Of a stretch of 27,134 nt of DNA, positions 13,628 through 22,346 are shown piece after piece; positions within the stretch are counted from its first letter, which is position 1, and each line of letters starts with the position of its first letter. Location of the stretch: the NCBI GenBank assembly GCA_036505275.1, contig DASXTS010000139.1, positions 1-27,134 of the forward strand, written 5' to 3'. The translations under genes and the position numbers were made by a program. Below the pieces are notes generated by a model. It was not told where the DNA came from. It did no database searches and worked only from the letters and a program-made list of their open reading frames with translations. The DNA is from DASXTS01 sp036505275 (GTDB lineage Bacteria; Actinomycetota; Actinomycetes; Mycobacteriales; Pseudonocardiaceae).

Positions 13628-14738
13628 TGGTGGCACCTGGCGGCGCGGGCAGCCGGGCGACGATCATACTCAACAACTCGGCCGCGCCGGCGCGGTCGAA
13701 GGAGCTGCGGCGCGCGCGAAGGGTGATCGTGGTGGTGTGCCCGACGGTCGCGGCGCCGACCGCGACGCCGGAGCGGCCGCTGGCGGCCGGGTAGAAGGCG
13801 AGCGACCGCACCTGATGCGGCCCGTGCACCACGCCGAGGTTGGACGCCAGGAAGGTGGAGCCGAGGCGGGACGCGAGCAGCCGGGTGACGACGATGGGCA
13901 TCCTGGAGCTCGAGCGTGGGAAGTCCGGCTCTGGGGGCTGGGCCGCGATCAGGCCGCGGACCGTCCCGGTGTCGCTCGCGCCGGGTAGCCGTAGCCGAAG
14001 AAAGGCACTGCCGGCGACCGGGGTGGCCCGGTCGCCGCTCCGCCGGGACAGGCCGAGCCCGGCCACGGCGCGGCGGTACGGCGTGCGGTGCCGCGCGTTC
14101 CACTCCTGGGCGGCCCGTCCGATGGCCGCGGTGAGTGCGGCCGAGCCGACCGGCGCGGCCGGCAGGTCGGCGCACACCAGCACGTCACCCGGTGCCGGGT
14201 GGCCCGGTGCCGGACGACCCGTGGCCGGGCGCGCCGGTGCGATCCGGGCCGGCGGGGCGAACAGCGCCTCGGCGAGCCGGCGGGCGGCCGAGGCCAGGAA
14301 GGGCGACGAGGATGGCCGGTCGGCAATCCCGCTGGCCTGGCTGGTCAGGGTGATGCCGAGCGCGGCGGCCAGCACAGCCAGCAGCCCGAGTCCGTCCGTG
14401 GCGCCGTGGTGCGCCGCGACCAGCACCAGGCCGCTCTCGGTGCCCACGGCGGTCCGGACCATTGGTGCCCGGTCGGCGTACGGCCGGTCGGCAAACGCGG
14501 CGCACGCGGCCGGCCACGCCTCGTCCGGCACGGCCTGCACGACCGGCGGCGCGCCAAGGTGCGGGTACCGGACCACCAGCCGGGCCAACCGCTCGGCCAC
14601 CGCCCCGGCCGCCACTGGGGCCGCCAGCCTGGCCTGCAGCAGCACGCTCCAGGAGATGGTCGGGTCCCCGTACCAGCCGACCACCGCGCGCGCTGCGGCT
14701 ACCGGGTCGGCCGCGCGCGCGGCCAGGTCGGCCGTCAA
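13605..14738 (-). CDS. Condensation-domain/PapA-like acyltransferase
   Basis: About 377 residues. The motif HHGATDG (near 105-112) is the HHxxxDG catalytic signature of the CoA-dependent acyltransferase superfamily (NRPS condensation domains, PapA, wax-ester synthases). It follows a strand pattern SGLVLVAAH as in the family. The second half has the expected DFPRSS..MPIVVT and FLASNLGVVHGP-like segments, the latter similar to the 'SNLG' stretch near the active-site channel. The start is uncertain: TTG 14738 follows the DUF2613 stop closely, while ATG 14792 would overlap that gene. It could add an acyl group to the glycan or lipid made by this locus. No carrier-protein gene is near. Confidence 0.7.
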   Translation of the reverse strand: MTADLAARAADPVAAARAVVGWYGDPTISWSVLLQARLAAPVAAGAVAERLARLVVRYPHLGAPPVVQAVPDEAWPAACAAFADRPYADRAPMVRTAVGTESGLVLVAAHHGATDGLGLLAVLAAALGITLTSQASGIADRPSSSPFLASAARRLAEALFAPPARIAPARPATGRPAPGHPAPGDVLVCADLPAAPVGSAALTAAIGRAAQEWNARHRTPYRRAVAGLGLSRRSGDRATPVAGSAFLRLRLPGASDTGTVRGLIAAQPPEPDFPRSSSRMPIVVTRLLASRLGSTFLASNLGVVHGPHQVRSLAFYPAASGRSGVAVGAATVGHTTTITLRARRSSFDRAGAAELLSMIVARLPAPPGATITPPAGP

Positions 14739-14754
14739 CGATCCGGGACGGTCG

Positions 14755-14955
14755 TCACCGGCTGCCGTAGCGCAGCACGACGCGGGAGACATCGCCGCCG
14801 GCCTGGGTGACGTTCGGCGAGACCTGCATGTTCTCCTGCTTGGCGTCCGGCCGCTGGGTGGCAACGGTGGCGAAGCCCACCGTCAACCCGAGCAGCCCGC
14901 CAATCAGCGCGGCCACCACGAGCCCAGCCACCTTGGCCACCGCGACACCTTTCAC
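14755..14955 (-). CDS. DUF2613 small exported or membrane protein
   Basis: The product has 66 residues with a lysine near the start, one hydrophobic helix (about 6-28, VAKVAGLVVAALIGGLLGLTV) and a C-terminus ending VVLRYGSR, the conserved 'YGSR/YGDR' tail of DUF2613. The GTG start overlaps the stop codon of the upstream membrane-protein gene (GTGA), so translation is probably coupled. In M. tuberculosis a small protein of this kind (Rv0236A) is encoded next to aftD, and here aftD lies in the same locus. Its function is unknown. Confidence 0.75.
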   Translation of the reverse strand: MKGVAVAKVAGLVVAALIGGLLGLTVGFATVATQRPDAKQENMQVSPNVTQAGGDVSRVVLRYGSR

Positions 14956-16652
14956 GCATCGACCGGTGCGCCGACTCTACCGATGGGTAGAAACAGCCAC
15001 AACACGGCGGCACCCGCCAGCAGCAGCGCCAGGCCGTCCGCGAGCACCACCGGTCCGGCCGGCGTGGCGGCCGCGATCGGTGATCCCGGTCCGACCGGTT
15101 CCACCCGGTAGAGGGTCACCCACTCGCCGTCATAACGGGGCGTGAGCCGGTCAAGGCCCGTCGGCAGCTCGCCGGGCGTGCCGTGCTCGACGAGCACCCA
15201 CCGCGCCCCGAGCCGGTCCAGCGGCGTGCCGTCGGCCAGCGCGCCGCGCACCCAGGCCACCCTGGGGTCCTCACCGCCGACGATCGTGTCCCCGCCGCCG
15301 GTGCCGCCGATGTGGAGAGCGTCGTCGGTGACGGTGCTGCCCGGTAGCAGCCGTGGCGCCGGGTCCAGCTGGGTCCGGCCGCCGTTCCAGCCGAAGCTGC
15401 GGTAGGTCATGAACGGCAACACCAGCACCTCGCCCGGCTCGGCCCGTACCGCGTCGGCCGCGGCGGCCCAGTCGGCCGGATATCGCACCGGCTGCAGCCG
15501 CCCGGCGCCGCCCCAGGCCAGGTCGGGCAGCACGGCGAGCGGCAGCAACGCCGCGCCGGCCAGCACGGCGCCCCGGCCGAGGGCGTCCGGCACACGGTCG
15601 GCGAGGCGCTCGGCGCCCAGCGCCACCCCGGTCGCGAGCACCAGTGCCCACCACGCCGTGAAGCGCTGCCCGTCGCGCAGCATGCCGGCGCCAGGCACGG
15701 TGCTGACCGCCCAGCGCAGCCCGTCGTCGAGCAGCGGTACGGAGCCGGCCAGCGCGATCAGCAGCCCGAGCGCGCCGAGCAGCAGCAGCGACCGCGCCGG
15801 CGCCGCGCCCCAGCGGCGGGACAGCATGCGGTGGCCGTACAGCGCGAGCGCGGCCAGCAGCACCGCGACCACCGGCATGAGCTGGGAGTTGCGGCTGGCC
15901 GGAACCACCTCGGCGTTCCAGATGCCGCCGAGGCCGAGCACGGACAGCGGCGCGCCGCCCCAGCTCTCGCCGCGAGCCGCGAACGCTGCCACCGCCGCCG
16001 GGTCCGAAGCGGCGCCGGACGGTCGCAGCATGGCTGGGACCCACCACGGCGCGTTGAGCAGAAGCGCAACGCCGAGCGCGGGCAGGGCGCGGCGCCGCCC
16101 CACCGCGGCCAATGCGGCGCCGGTGGCCAGCAGCCCACCGGTCGGGCCGAGCGCGGCTGGCGCCATCCAGAGCACGAGCCGTGGCCAGCACCGGGGCTCC
16201 CGGCGGCGCACGGCGAGGCCGGCGAGCCAGATCCACGGCAGCACGCCGTACGCCAGAAGCACCGGCCAGTGCCCGATGAACAGCCGCTCGGCGACGTAGG
16301 CGTTCCAGGTGTAGCCGGCCGCGGCGATCAGCCGAACCGGCATGCGGTCGGTCGGCACCAGCCGCGCGGCGCCCCATGCGGCGGCCAGCAGCGAGCCGGT
16401 CAGCACCAGTTTCTGCAGCAGGTCGCCGGGCAGAACGGCGGAGGCCAGCGCCACCACCGCGTCCGCCGGCACCGCCCTCGGCAGCGCCGGACCGAGGCCG
16501 AGACTGGCCGGCAGCAGCGGCTGCCGCGGCACGAAGACCATGTCGTAGACCAGCACGAACCCGCGGTGCAGCAGCACCGGCGCCAGCACCCCCACGGTCA
16601 GCGTGACGGCAACCGCGGGGACCACCCATCCGAGCCGGTGGCGGGATCTCAC
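14952..16652 (-). CDS. Large polytopic membrane protein, probable GT-C-like (Rv0226c-like)
   Basis: The product has 566 residues. The first 385 or so residues contain about ten hydrophobic helices, with an early extracytoplasmic loop GFVLVYDMVFVPRQP after the first helix. That position is where GT-C enzymes carry an acidic catalytic residue, here the Asp in VYDMV. Residues 400-525 form an extracytoplasmic soluble domain (LVLPFMTYRSFGWNGGRTQL ... ARWVLVEHGTPG), and a last helix lies at 530-552. Synteny with DUF3068, methyltransferase and GT genes matches Rv0226c. GTG 16652 follows a TAGTCT box by 6 nt, so the mRNA is probably leaderless. A lipid-linked sugar transferase is likely but not proven. 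Confidence 0.75.
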   Translation of the reverse strand: MRSRHRLGWVVPAVAVTLTVGVLAPVLLHRGFVLVYDMVFVPRQPLLPASLGLGPALPRAVPADAVVALASAVLPGDLLQKLVLTGSLLAAAWGAARLVPTDRMPVRLIAAAGYTWNAYVAERLFIGHWPVLLAYGVLPWIWLAGLAVRRREPRCWPRLVLWMAPAALGPTGGLLATGAALAAVGRRRALPALGVALLLNAPWWVPAMLRPSGAASDPAAVAAFAARGESWGGAPLSVLGLGGIWNAEVVPASRNSQLMPVVAVLLAALALYGHRMLSRRWGAAPARSLLLLGALGLLIALAGSVPLLDDGLRWAVSTVPGAGMLRDGQRFTAWWALVLATGVALGAERLADRVPDALGRGAVLAGAALLPLAVLPDLAWGGAGRLQPVRYPADWAAAADAVRAEPGEVLVLPFMTYRSFGWNGGRTQLDPAPRLLPGSTVTDDALHIGGTGGGDTIVGGEDPRVAWVRGALADGTPLDRLGARWVLVEHGTPGELPTGLDRLTPRYDGEWVTLYRVEPVGPGSPIAAATPAGPVVLADGLALLLAGAAVLWLFLPIGRVGAPVDA

Positions 16653-16658
16653 GGCGCG

Positions 16659-16692
16659 AGACTAGAGTCCGACGAGATTACCGGCCGGTAAT
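16659..16692. promoter_or_regulatory. Divergent promoter with 16-bp perfect palindrome
   Basis: ATTACCGGCCGGTAAT (16677-16692) is a perfect palindrome in the 68-bp gap between the membrane-protein GTG (16652) and the flippase GTG (16721). A TAGTCT -10 box for the minus strand lies at 16659-16664, so the palindrome covers its -35 region. One regulator could control both genes from here. Confidence 0.55.
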
Positions 16693-16720
16693 GCCTCAGC
16701 ATCACCCCGGAGGTCGACGC

Positions 16721-18004
16721 GTGCCGCAGGCTGCCCGGCTGCCGGCCGCGCTGGTGCGAACCGCGCTGGTGCGAATGGCGCAGCGCGCCCGGGTCGAGGC
16801 GGTGCTGGTCTCGGCCGCGCTGTTCGGTGCCAATGCCCTGAGCTACCTGCTGAACATGCTGGCGGCTCGCGCTCTGGCGCCGGACGTGTACGGCACGCTC
16901 GGCTCGCTGCTGGCCGTCATCGTGGTCGGTGCCGTGCCGGCCATGGGCATGCAGACCGTGGCCGCCCTGCACGTCGCTCGCGCGGCTACCGGAGCCGCCG
17001 ACGGCGTGGTGTCGACCGAACAGCAGCTGCTGCGCACCGGGCTGGGTGGCGCGACCGTGGTGGGCCTGCTCGCGGTGGTTGCCACCCCGCTGCTGGTCGC
17101 GCTGCTGCACCTGCCCAGCGGGTGGCCGGTGGTCTGGCTAGGCGTTGCGCTCGCGCCGCTGACCCTGCTCGGCGTGTTCCACGGCGTCCTGCAGGGTCGC
17201 CGGCGGTTCGCGATGCTTGCGCTGCTCGTCGGGGTCGAGGGCGTTGGCAAGGTTGGCGGGGCGCTCACCGGCCTGTTCGCGTTCCACAGCCTGGCCGCCA
17301 CCCTGGCCGGCATGGCGGCCGGCGCCGTGCTGGCCGCCGGTGCGGGCTGGTGGGTGTGCGGGCGGCGGCGCCCGCAGCGCTCCCCGGTCGCCCTTGCCGG
17401 TGAAGTGCTGCACGCCAGCCAGGCCATCCTCGGCTTGGTGCTGCTGGTCAACCTGGACATTGTGCTCGCTCGGCACAATCTCTCCGGCGCGCAGGCCGGC
17501 GACTACGCCGTTGGCGTGATCATCACCAAGATCGCGTACTGGCTGCCGCAGGCGGTGGCCGTGATCGTGCTGCCGAGGTTCGTGGACGAGCGGCACCGGC
17601 GACGCGCCGTGCCGATAGCGCTTGCGGTCATCGCGTTGCTGGACGCCTGGGTGGTCCTTCCCACGCTGCTCTACGGGCCGGCCATCATCCGCCTGATCGG
17701 CGGTACACGGTACGGCGAGCACGTCACGGCGGCCTGGTTGTTTGCCCTGCTCGGCTCCCTGCTCGCACTCGTCCAGCTGCTGCTCTACTCCCGGATCGCC
17801 AGCGCCGACCGCCGCTGCGCCAGTGCCGTCTGGGCCGCCGTCATCATCGAGATCCTGCTGGTCACCATCTGGCTGGACGACTCCGTGACCGCCGTCGCCT
17901 CTGCCGCCCTCACGAGCGTCGCGCTGCTCGTGCTCGCCGGCCTCGCCATCGAGTACCGCACCGCCCGTCGCCCGCTCGGGCTGCTCGTGCCCGGCGAGCA
18001 GTGA
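16721..18004 (+). CDS. Oligosaccharide flippase-like membrane protein (MOP superfamily, Wzx-like)
   Basis: The product has 427 residues with about 12 predicted transmembrane helices. The opening helix region FGANALSYLLNMLAARALAPDVYGTLGSLLAV is characteristic of polysaccharide flippases. The YGTLGSL segment matches 'YG...L' of the family, and a mid-protein HASQAILGLVLLVNLDIVLARHNLSGAQAGDYAVG segment matches the second repeat ('D...........G.Y....'). GTG 16721 is chosen because GGAGGT lies 6 nt upstream; the ATG at 16691 is part of the palindrome and lacks such a site. It probably moves a lipid-linked glycan across the membrane. It ends base-to-base against the aftD stop codon. Confidence 0.85.
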   Translation: MPQAARLPAALVRTALVRMAQRARVEAVLVSAALFGANALSYLLNMLAARALAPDVYGTLGSLLAVIVVGAVPAMGMQTVAALHVARAATGAADGVVSTEQQLLRTGLGGATVVGLLAVVATPLLVALLHLPSGWPVVWLGVALAPLTLLGVFHGVLQGRRRFAMLALLVGVEGVGKVGGALTGLFAFHSLAATLAGMAAGAVLAAGAGWWVCGRRRPQRSPVALAGEVLHASQAILGLVLLVNLDIVLARHNLSGAQAGDYAVGVIITKIAYWLPQAVAVIVLPRFVDERHRRRAVPIALAVIALLDAWVVLPTLLYGPAIIRLIGGTRYGEHVTAAWLFALLGSLLALVQLLLYSRIASADRRCASAVWAAVIIEILLVTIWLDDSVTAVASAALTSVALLVLAGLAIEYRTARRPLGLLVPGEQ

Positions 18005-21000
18005 CTACGACCGTTCCTGATCCGTCATGGGCGGGTAGAGGAAGGCGGCGACTGCGGCGGCCACGGCGACGAGGATGGCGGCCTGGCTCCAGGTGCCGAA
18101 GGCCCAGTCCTGCCCGTGGCCGAGGACGCGGCCTGCGACGGCCACGGTGGTGGCGGCCAGGACGGCGGTGGCGAGGACGGCCGGCAGGGCGCGGGACCAG
18201 AGCCGGCGCAGCAGCAGGCATGCGAGCAGGGCGACGAGCGCGGCGGGGCCGGCGAGCAGGAGCAGCAGGGCGAGCACGGCGATGGCCGGACCCCACCAGC
18301 TGGAGCTCGGAACCGGGCTCGGGGGCGGCCTGCGGCGGCGCCATGCCGGCAGCAGCGCGGCGAGCACCAGGGCGAGCACCAGGAGGCCGCCGACCAGCAG
18401 GGCGGTCCGGTAGGGCCGGTCGGGCACGAAGTCGAGGGATATCACGCCGCCGGCGCCGGCCGGGATGAGCCAGGCCTGCTGCCAGCCGTCCACCCTGGCC
18501 CTGCCGAGCGCTCGACCGTCGAGCCGTGCGACCCAGCCGTTGTTGGCATTCTCCGGCACGAAGAGGTACGAGTCGGGGCCGTCGCCGAGCTGCACGGCGC
18601 GATGCGTCGTCCGCCAGGACAGCACCTGCAGGGCGCGCTGCTGTGGGGCCGGGGGCAGGGCGGGGATCAGCGGGGTCAGCGTGAGGTCGTGCACGACGAA
18701 GGCGCCGGTGGGCAGCGCGCGGACCCGGTGGTCGCCCGGCTGCAGCGCGAGCCCGTCCTCCTCCAGCGATCCGCACGGCAGCAGCCGCAGCCGCTGGAGG
18801 CCGGTGGCGTCGGCCTGGCTGCCGAACACCGCGGTGTCGTAGCGCTTGCCGTCCACCTCGATCGGCGGGCCGAAGCCGCAGCCGGCGCCGGCCGGCGCCG
18901 GTGGGGTGGCCGGTGCCGGTAGCAGGTCGTCCAGCGCGGGAACGCGCAGCTCGGCAAGGCCGACGCTGGCCGAGCCGGGTCTGCCGTCGACCGCCAGCGG
19001 CAGCTGATCGGCGGACTGCAGCCCGATCCGCAGGTTGTCGGTGACCAGCGGGCCAAACGAGGCGGACGTCGCGCCGGCAGCCACGTCCACGCGCCGCACC
19101 TGGTCGGCGCCCCCGGCGTCCAGTGCGTGCAGCTCGATGGCCAGCGGCGGGTTCGCCGCGTTCAGCATGCTCGGCTGCCAGCTGAGCCGGTCGACGGTCC
19201 GCGGGCCCGGCCAGCGCAGCGTGATGGTTGGCGCCGGGTCGGTCAGCTCGGCCACCCACCCGGTCCCAGGGTCGCCGTCGAACGCCATCCGCACCGACAC
19301 CGCCGGGTCGGCGCCGAGCTGCGAGGACGCCGAGACCGCCAGCCCGGACGGCGCCAGCCACGGCTGTGGCCCCAGCCGCGCCATAGCGGTGCCGGTCAGC
19401 ACGTAGAGCCCCGCCATCGAGAGGCGGAATCTCCGGTCGACGCCCAGCGGTTCCTCGCCGACCCGGACCAGTCCGCCGTCACAGCGCAGGCCGTCGCCGT
19501 CGGCGAAGCACGCGCCGCGTGGCTGCGAGCCGCGGCTGAATGCCAGCACCGGCGGGCGGGATGACCTGACGTCGGCCGGCACCCGCAGCGCCCGGCTCGC
19601 CGCCACCCCGGGAATGACCAGCTCGCGGACCGCGACATTGCCGTCCTCCCGGCCGCCGCGCATGCCGAGCACGGTGACCCGCACCCGCGCCGACGGGCCG
19701 CCGAACACCGGATAGTCGTGCGGGCCCGGCGGCTCGGGCACGTCGTGCTCCACCGAGCCGCGGTCGGTGGAGATCCGGATCCGGGACACCGGCCAGCCGA
19801 TCCGCAGGTCCTGCGCGAAGTCGACGGTCACGTGGTCGAACACCCGCGGGGTGTCCAGCTGCACCTCGAGCCACTGGCCGACCGGCCCGGTGAAGCTGGA
19901 CGAGCGCCACATCGACGCCGGGTCGCCGTCCACCGCGGCGAACGGCGCCTGCGACGGGTCGGACTCGCCGAACGCGTCGGCGTAGCCGGCGGCGGTGGAG
20001 GCCAGCACGGCCCGAACCCCGGCGTACCGCGCGACCGTCTGGTGCTCCGCGCCGGCGAACGGCAGCACGTCCAGCGCCGGCCGCACCTGGCGCACGGGAT
20101 CGGTGTCGGCCAGCGTCTGGGACACGTTGCCCTGCACCCGGCCGACGTTGCGCTCCCGGCGGCGCAGGCCGTCGGTGAGCACCCAGCTATCGGCGTTCGC
20201 GGCTGTCGCGTCGCCGGCCAGCACGGTCGGCTGATCGGGCCGCAGCAGGCCCTGCTCCAGCAGCGGCAGCACCGACTCGGGGCCGCCGCTCACCGTCACC
20301 ACGTCCGCCGCGGACGCCACCGTGGCCAGCCGCACCGTCCGGTCCACCTCGTACACCTCGAGCGCGGGGTGGCCGACGTCCCGGTCGACGGCGCTGAGCT
20401 GCCTCGGGTCAAGCGCCGCTGGGCCGCGCGGCCCGAACGTCGCCGCCGGCGAGATGCCGGGGGAGCGGGCCAGCGCCTGGTGCATCACGGCCACCGGCGG
20501 CATGGTCAGCGACGATCGGTCCACGTCATTGCGCAGCAGCAGGAAGCGCACCCCGGCGCGGGCCAGGAAGTCGGCGAGCGCGGGCGAGCCCCGGCCGTCG
20601 GAGACCGCGTCGGACACCGCATCCATGAAGCGGGTGTTGCCCTCCGAGCCCAGTGGCACCTGACCGCGCACGGCCCACGGGGAGTCGGCCAGCGCCTGCA
20701 GTGGCTCGTCCACCGTGCGGCCCCAGCGGTACTCGCCGAAGCCGGTGGCCGGCAGCATGAGCGTCCGCGAGGTGCCGTCCTTGGCGGCCAGCCAGGCGGC
20801 CGCCTCCCGCCAGTAGGCCGGCACGGCGGTCCAGCCCTGGCCCGGCCGGAGTGCGAGCTGCCAGGCCGGCGCGGCGACGGTGATCACCAGCAGTGCCGCG
20901 ACGGCCAGCCGTGCTCGTCGCCAGGACACGCCAAGGCCCGGCGCTGGTCGGGATACCGCGTGTACGAAGCCCATGGCCAGGGTCAGCCGCAGCACCGGGT

Positions 21001-22141
21001 CGAACTTGTGCACGTTGCGCAACGCCGCGAGCGGGCCGTCCAGCAGCCGCTGCACCTGCTCGGCAACCGGCGAGTCAAGCGGCCCGACGTGCCCCACGGT
21101 CAGCAGCACCAGCCCGGTGAGCATGCCGAGCAGCAGGAACGTGCGCTCGGGCAACCCGCGCCCGGCCAGGCCGAGCAGGCCGATGCCGGCGACCAGCGCG
21201 GTCGCGGCCATCAGTACCGGGTTGTCGACCAGCAAGAAGCCGGCCGGCCACCATGGCTCGCCCTGCACGACGTATGCGATCCACTGGTTGGTTCCGCGCA
21301 GCACCTGGAACAGCGACAGCGGGGCCGTCGTGTTCGCGGCGGACTCGATGTAGTTCAGGAACGGCAGGCTGTAGCCCGCGAGCAGCAGCAGCGGCACGAT
21401 CCACCAGAGCGTGGCGGCCAGCACCGACACGCACCACCACCCGACCAGCCGTACGTGGTCGGCGGTCCACTGCCTGGTGAGCAGCCAGATGCCGGGCAGT
21501 GTGAGCGCCATCAGCACCATCGCGGCGTTCGTGCCGCCCATGGCGAACACAGCCAGGCCGGACATCGCCGCGGCGCGCCGCGGCGAGCGCAGCCGCCGTA
21601 CCCGCACCAGCGGCAGCAGCACCCACGGCAGCAGTACCGCCGGCAGCATCTCCACCGACAGTGGGCCGATCTCGGTGAGCACTCGGGGCGCCAGCGCGTA
21701 GCTCAGCGCGCCCAGGTAGCGGGCCGGCTCTTTGCCGATACTCAGCGCCCTGGCCAGCAGCAGCGCGCCGAGGAACGCGCCGCAGAGCAGCAACGCGCAC
21801 CAGAGCCGCTGCGCCACCCAGGTCGGAATGTGCAGCGCCTGGGTCGCCACGAAGAAAGGGCCGACCGGGAACAGGTAGCCGTACGCCTGGTTCTGCAGCT
21901 CGCCGAACGTGGCCTCTGGATTCCACAGGTGCAGGGCCCTGGCCAGGAATGCCGACGGCGCCAGGGCGAGGTCCAGCTTGGTGTCGAACGTGATGCGCCC
22001 CGGCCGCTGCGCGAACGACAGCGCGGTGAGGACCACCACGACCGCGACGGTCGCCGGCCGTGGTCGGGTTGGGCGCTCGGTCAGCGCACCCGAATCGGCC
22101 GCCTCCCCGGCCGGGTCCGTCCGCTCCGCCCTCGCAGCCAT
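18005..22141 (-). CDS. aftD: Alpha-(1->3)-arabinofuranosyltransferase-like protein (DUF3367, AftD)
   Basis: The product has 1378 residues, close to the 1400 of mycobacterial AftD. The N-terminal GT-C part (about 30-440) has TFDTKLDLALAP with the acidic first-loop residues, then LWNPEATFGELQNQAYGYLFP, a DUF3367 hallmark. Two discoidin-like carbohydrate-binding regions are visible, one with VDGDPASMWRSSSF (near 735) and one with AFDGDPGTGWVAEL (near 950). C-terminal helices lie beyond about 1250. AftD adds arabinofuranose from decaprenyl-phospho-arabinose to arabinan on the outer face of the membrane. ATG 22141 is preferred: a TAGCAT -10 box lies 7 nt upstream, and the longer reading to 22222 adds unconserved residues. 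Confidence 0.88.
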   Translation of the reverse strand: MAARAERTDPAGEAADSGALTERPTRPRPATVAVVVVLTALSFAQRPGRITFDTKLDLALAPSAFLARALHLWNPEATFGELQNQAYGYLFPVGPFFVATQALHIPTWVAQRLWCALLLCGAFLGALLLARALSIGKEPARYLGALSYALAPRVLTEIGPLSVEMLPAVLLPWVLLPLVRVRRLRSPRRAAAMSGLAVFAMGGTNAAMVLMALTLPGIWLLTRQWTADHVRLVGWWCVSVLAATLWWIVPLLLLAGYSLPFLNYIESAANTTAPLSLFQVLRGTNQWIAYVVQGEPWWPAGFLLVDNPVLMAATALVAGIGLLGLAGRGLPERTFLLLGMLTGLVLLTVGHVGPLDSPVAEQVQRLLDGPLAALRNVHKFDPVLRLTLAMGFVHAVSRPAPGLGVSWRRARLAVAALLVITVAAPAWQLALRPGQGWTAVPAYWREAAAWLAAKDGTSRTLMLPATGFGEYRWGRTVDEPLQALADSPWAVRGQVPLGSEGNTRFMDAVSDAVSDGRGSPALADFLARAGVRFLLLRNDVDRSSLTMPPVAVMHQALARSPGISPAATFGPRGPAALDPRQLSAVDRDVGHPALEVYEVDRTVRLATVASAADVVTVSGGPESVLPLLEQGLLRPDQPTVLAGDATAANADSWVLTDGLRRRERNVGRVQGNVSQTLADTDPVRQVRPALDVLPFAGAEHQTVARYAGVRAVLASTAAGYADAFGESDPSQAPFAAVDGDPASMWRSSSFTGPVGQWLEVQLDTPRVFDHVTVDFAQDLRIGWPVSRIRISTDRGSVEHDVPEPPGPHDYPVFGGPSARVRVTVLGMRGGREDGNVAVRELVIPGVAASRALRVPADVRSSRPPVLAFSRGSQPRGACFADGDGLRCDGGLVRVGEEPLGVDRRFRLSMAGLYVLTGTAMARLGPQPWLAPSGLAVSASSQLGADPAVSVRMAFDGDPGTGWVAELTDPAPTITLRWPGPRTVDRLSWQPSMLNAANPPLAIELHALDAGGADQVRRVDVAAGATSASFGPLVTDNLRIGLQSADQLPLAVDGRPGSASVGLAELRVPALDDLLPAPATPPAPAGAGCGFGPPIEVDGKRYDTAVFGSQADATGLQRLRLLPCGSLEEDGLALQPGDHRVRALPTGAFVVHDLTLTPLIPALPPAPQQRALQVLSWRTTHRAVQLGDGPDSYLFVPENANNGWVARLDGRALGRARVDGWQQAWLIPAGAGGVISLDFVPDRPYRTALLVGGLLVLALVLAALLPAWRRRRPPPSPVPSSSWWGPAIAVLALLLLLAGPAALVALLACLLLRRLWSRALPAVLATAVLAATTVAVAGRVLGHGQDWAFGTWSQAAILVAVAAAVAAFLYPPMTDQERS

Positions 22142-22148
22142 CGCGTCG

Positions 22149-22154
22149 ATGCTA
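22149..22154 (-). promoter_or_regulatory. aftD -10 box, leaderless arrangement
   Basis: TAGCAT on the minus strand ends 7 nt before ATG 22141. No good -35 box is present at 17-18 nt, so this is a weak or activated promoter, or a chance match. Confidence 0.35.
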
Positions 22155-22273
22155 ATGACGCCACTGCCGGCACCCCGGCCCAGCACGGGCCCAACACGGT
22201 CGGTAGCGCCGTGTATCGCCAACGGCCCCGCCGCGCCTCGAGGATGTGGAATTTCCCCAGTAGAGCGACCACA

Positions 22274-22304
22274 ATGTCACATCGTCGCCAACAAGGGGCG
22301 CCAC
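22274..22304. repeat. Second copy of the interspersed ATGTCACATC motif
   Basis: A 31-bp sequence starting with ATGTCACATCGTCGCCA and ending with GGGGCGCCAC. It matches 7630-7661 with one indel and a few substitutions. It lies in the 205-bp gap between aftD and the VWA gene. Confidence 0.5.
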
Positions 22305-22346
22305 AGACAGTGACATTGCGTGGCTCGGGCCATAACGCGGCAGGCG

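Noticed and set aside
16691..16720. ATG at 16691 as the flippase start
   Set aside because: It lies inside the perfect palindrome with no ribosome-binding site, while GTG 16721 has GGAGGT 6 nt upstream.
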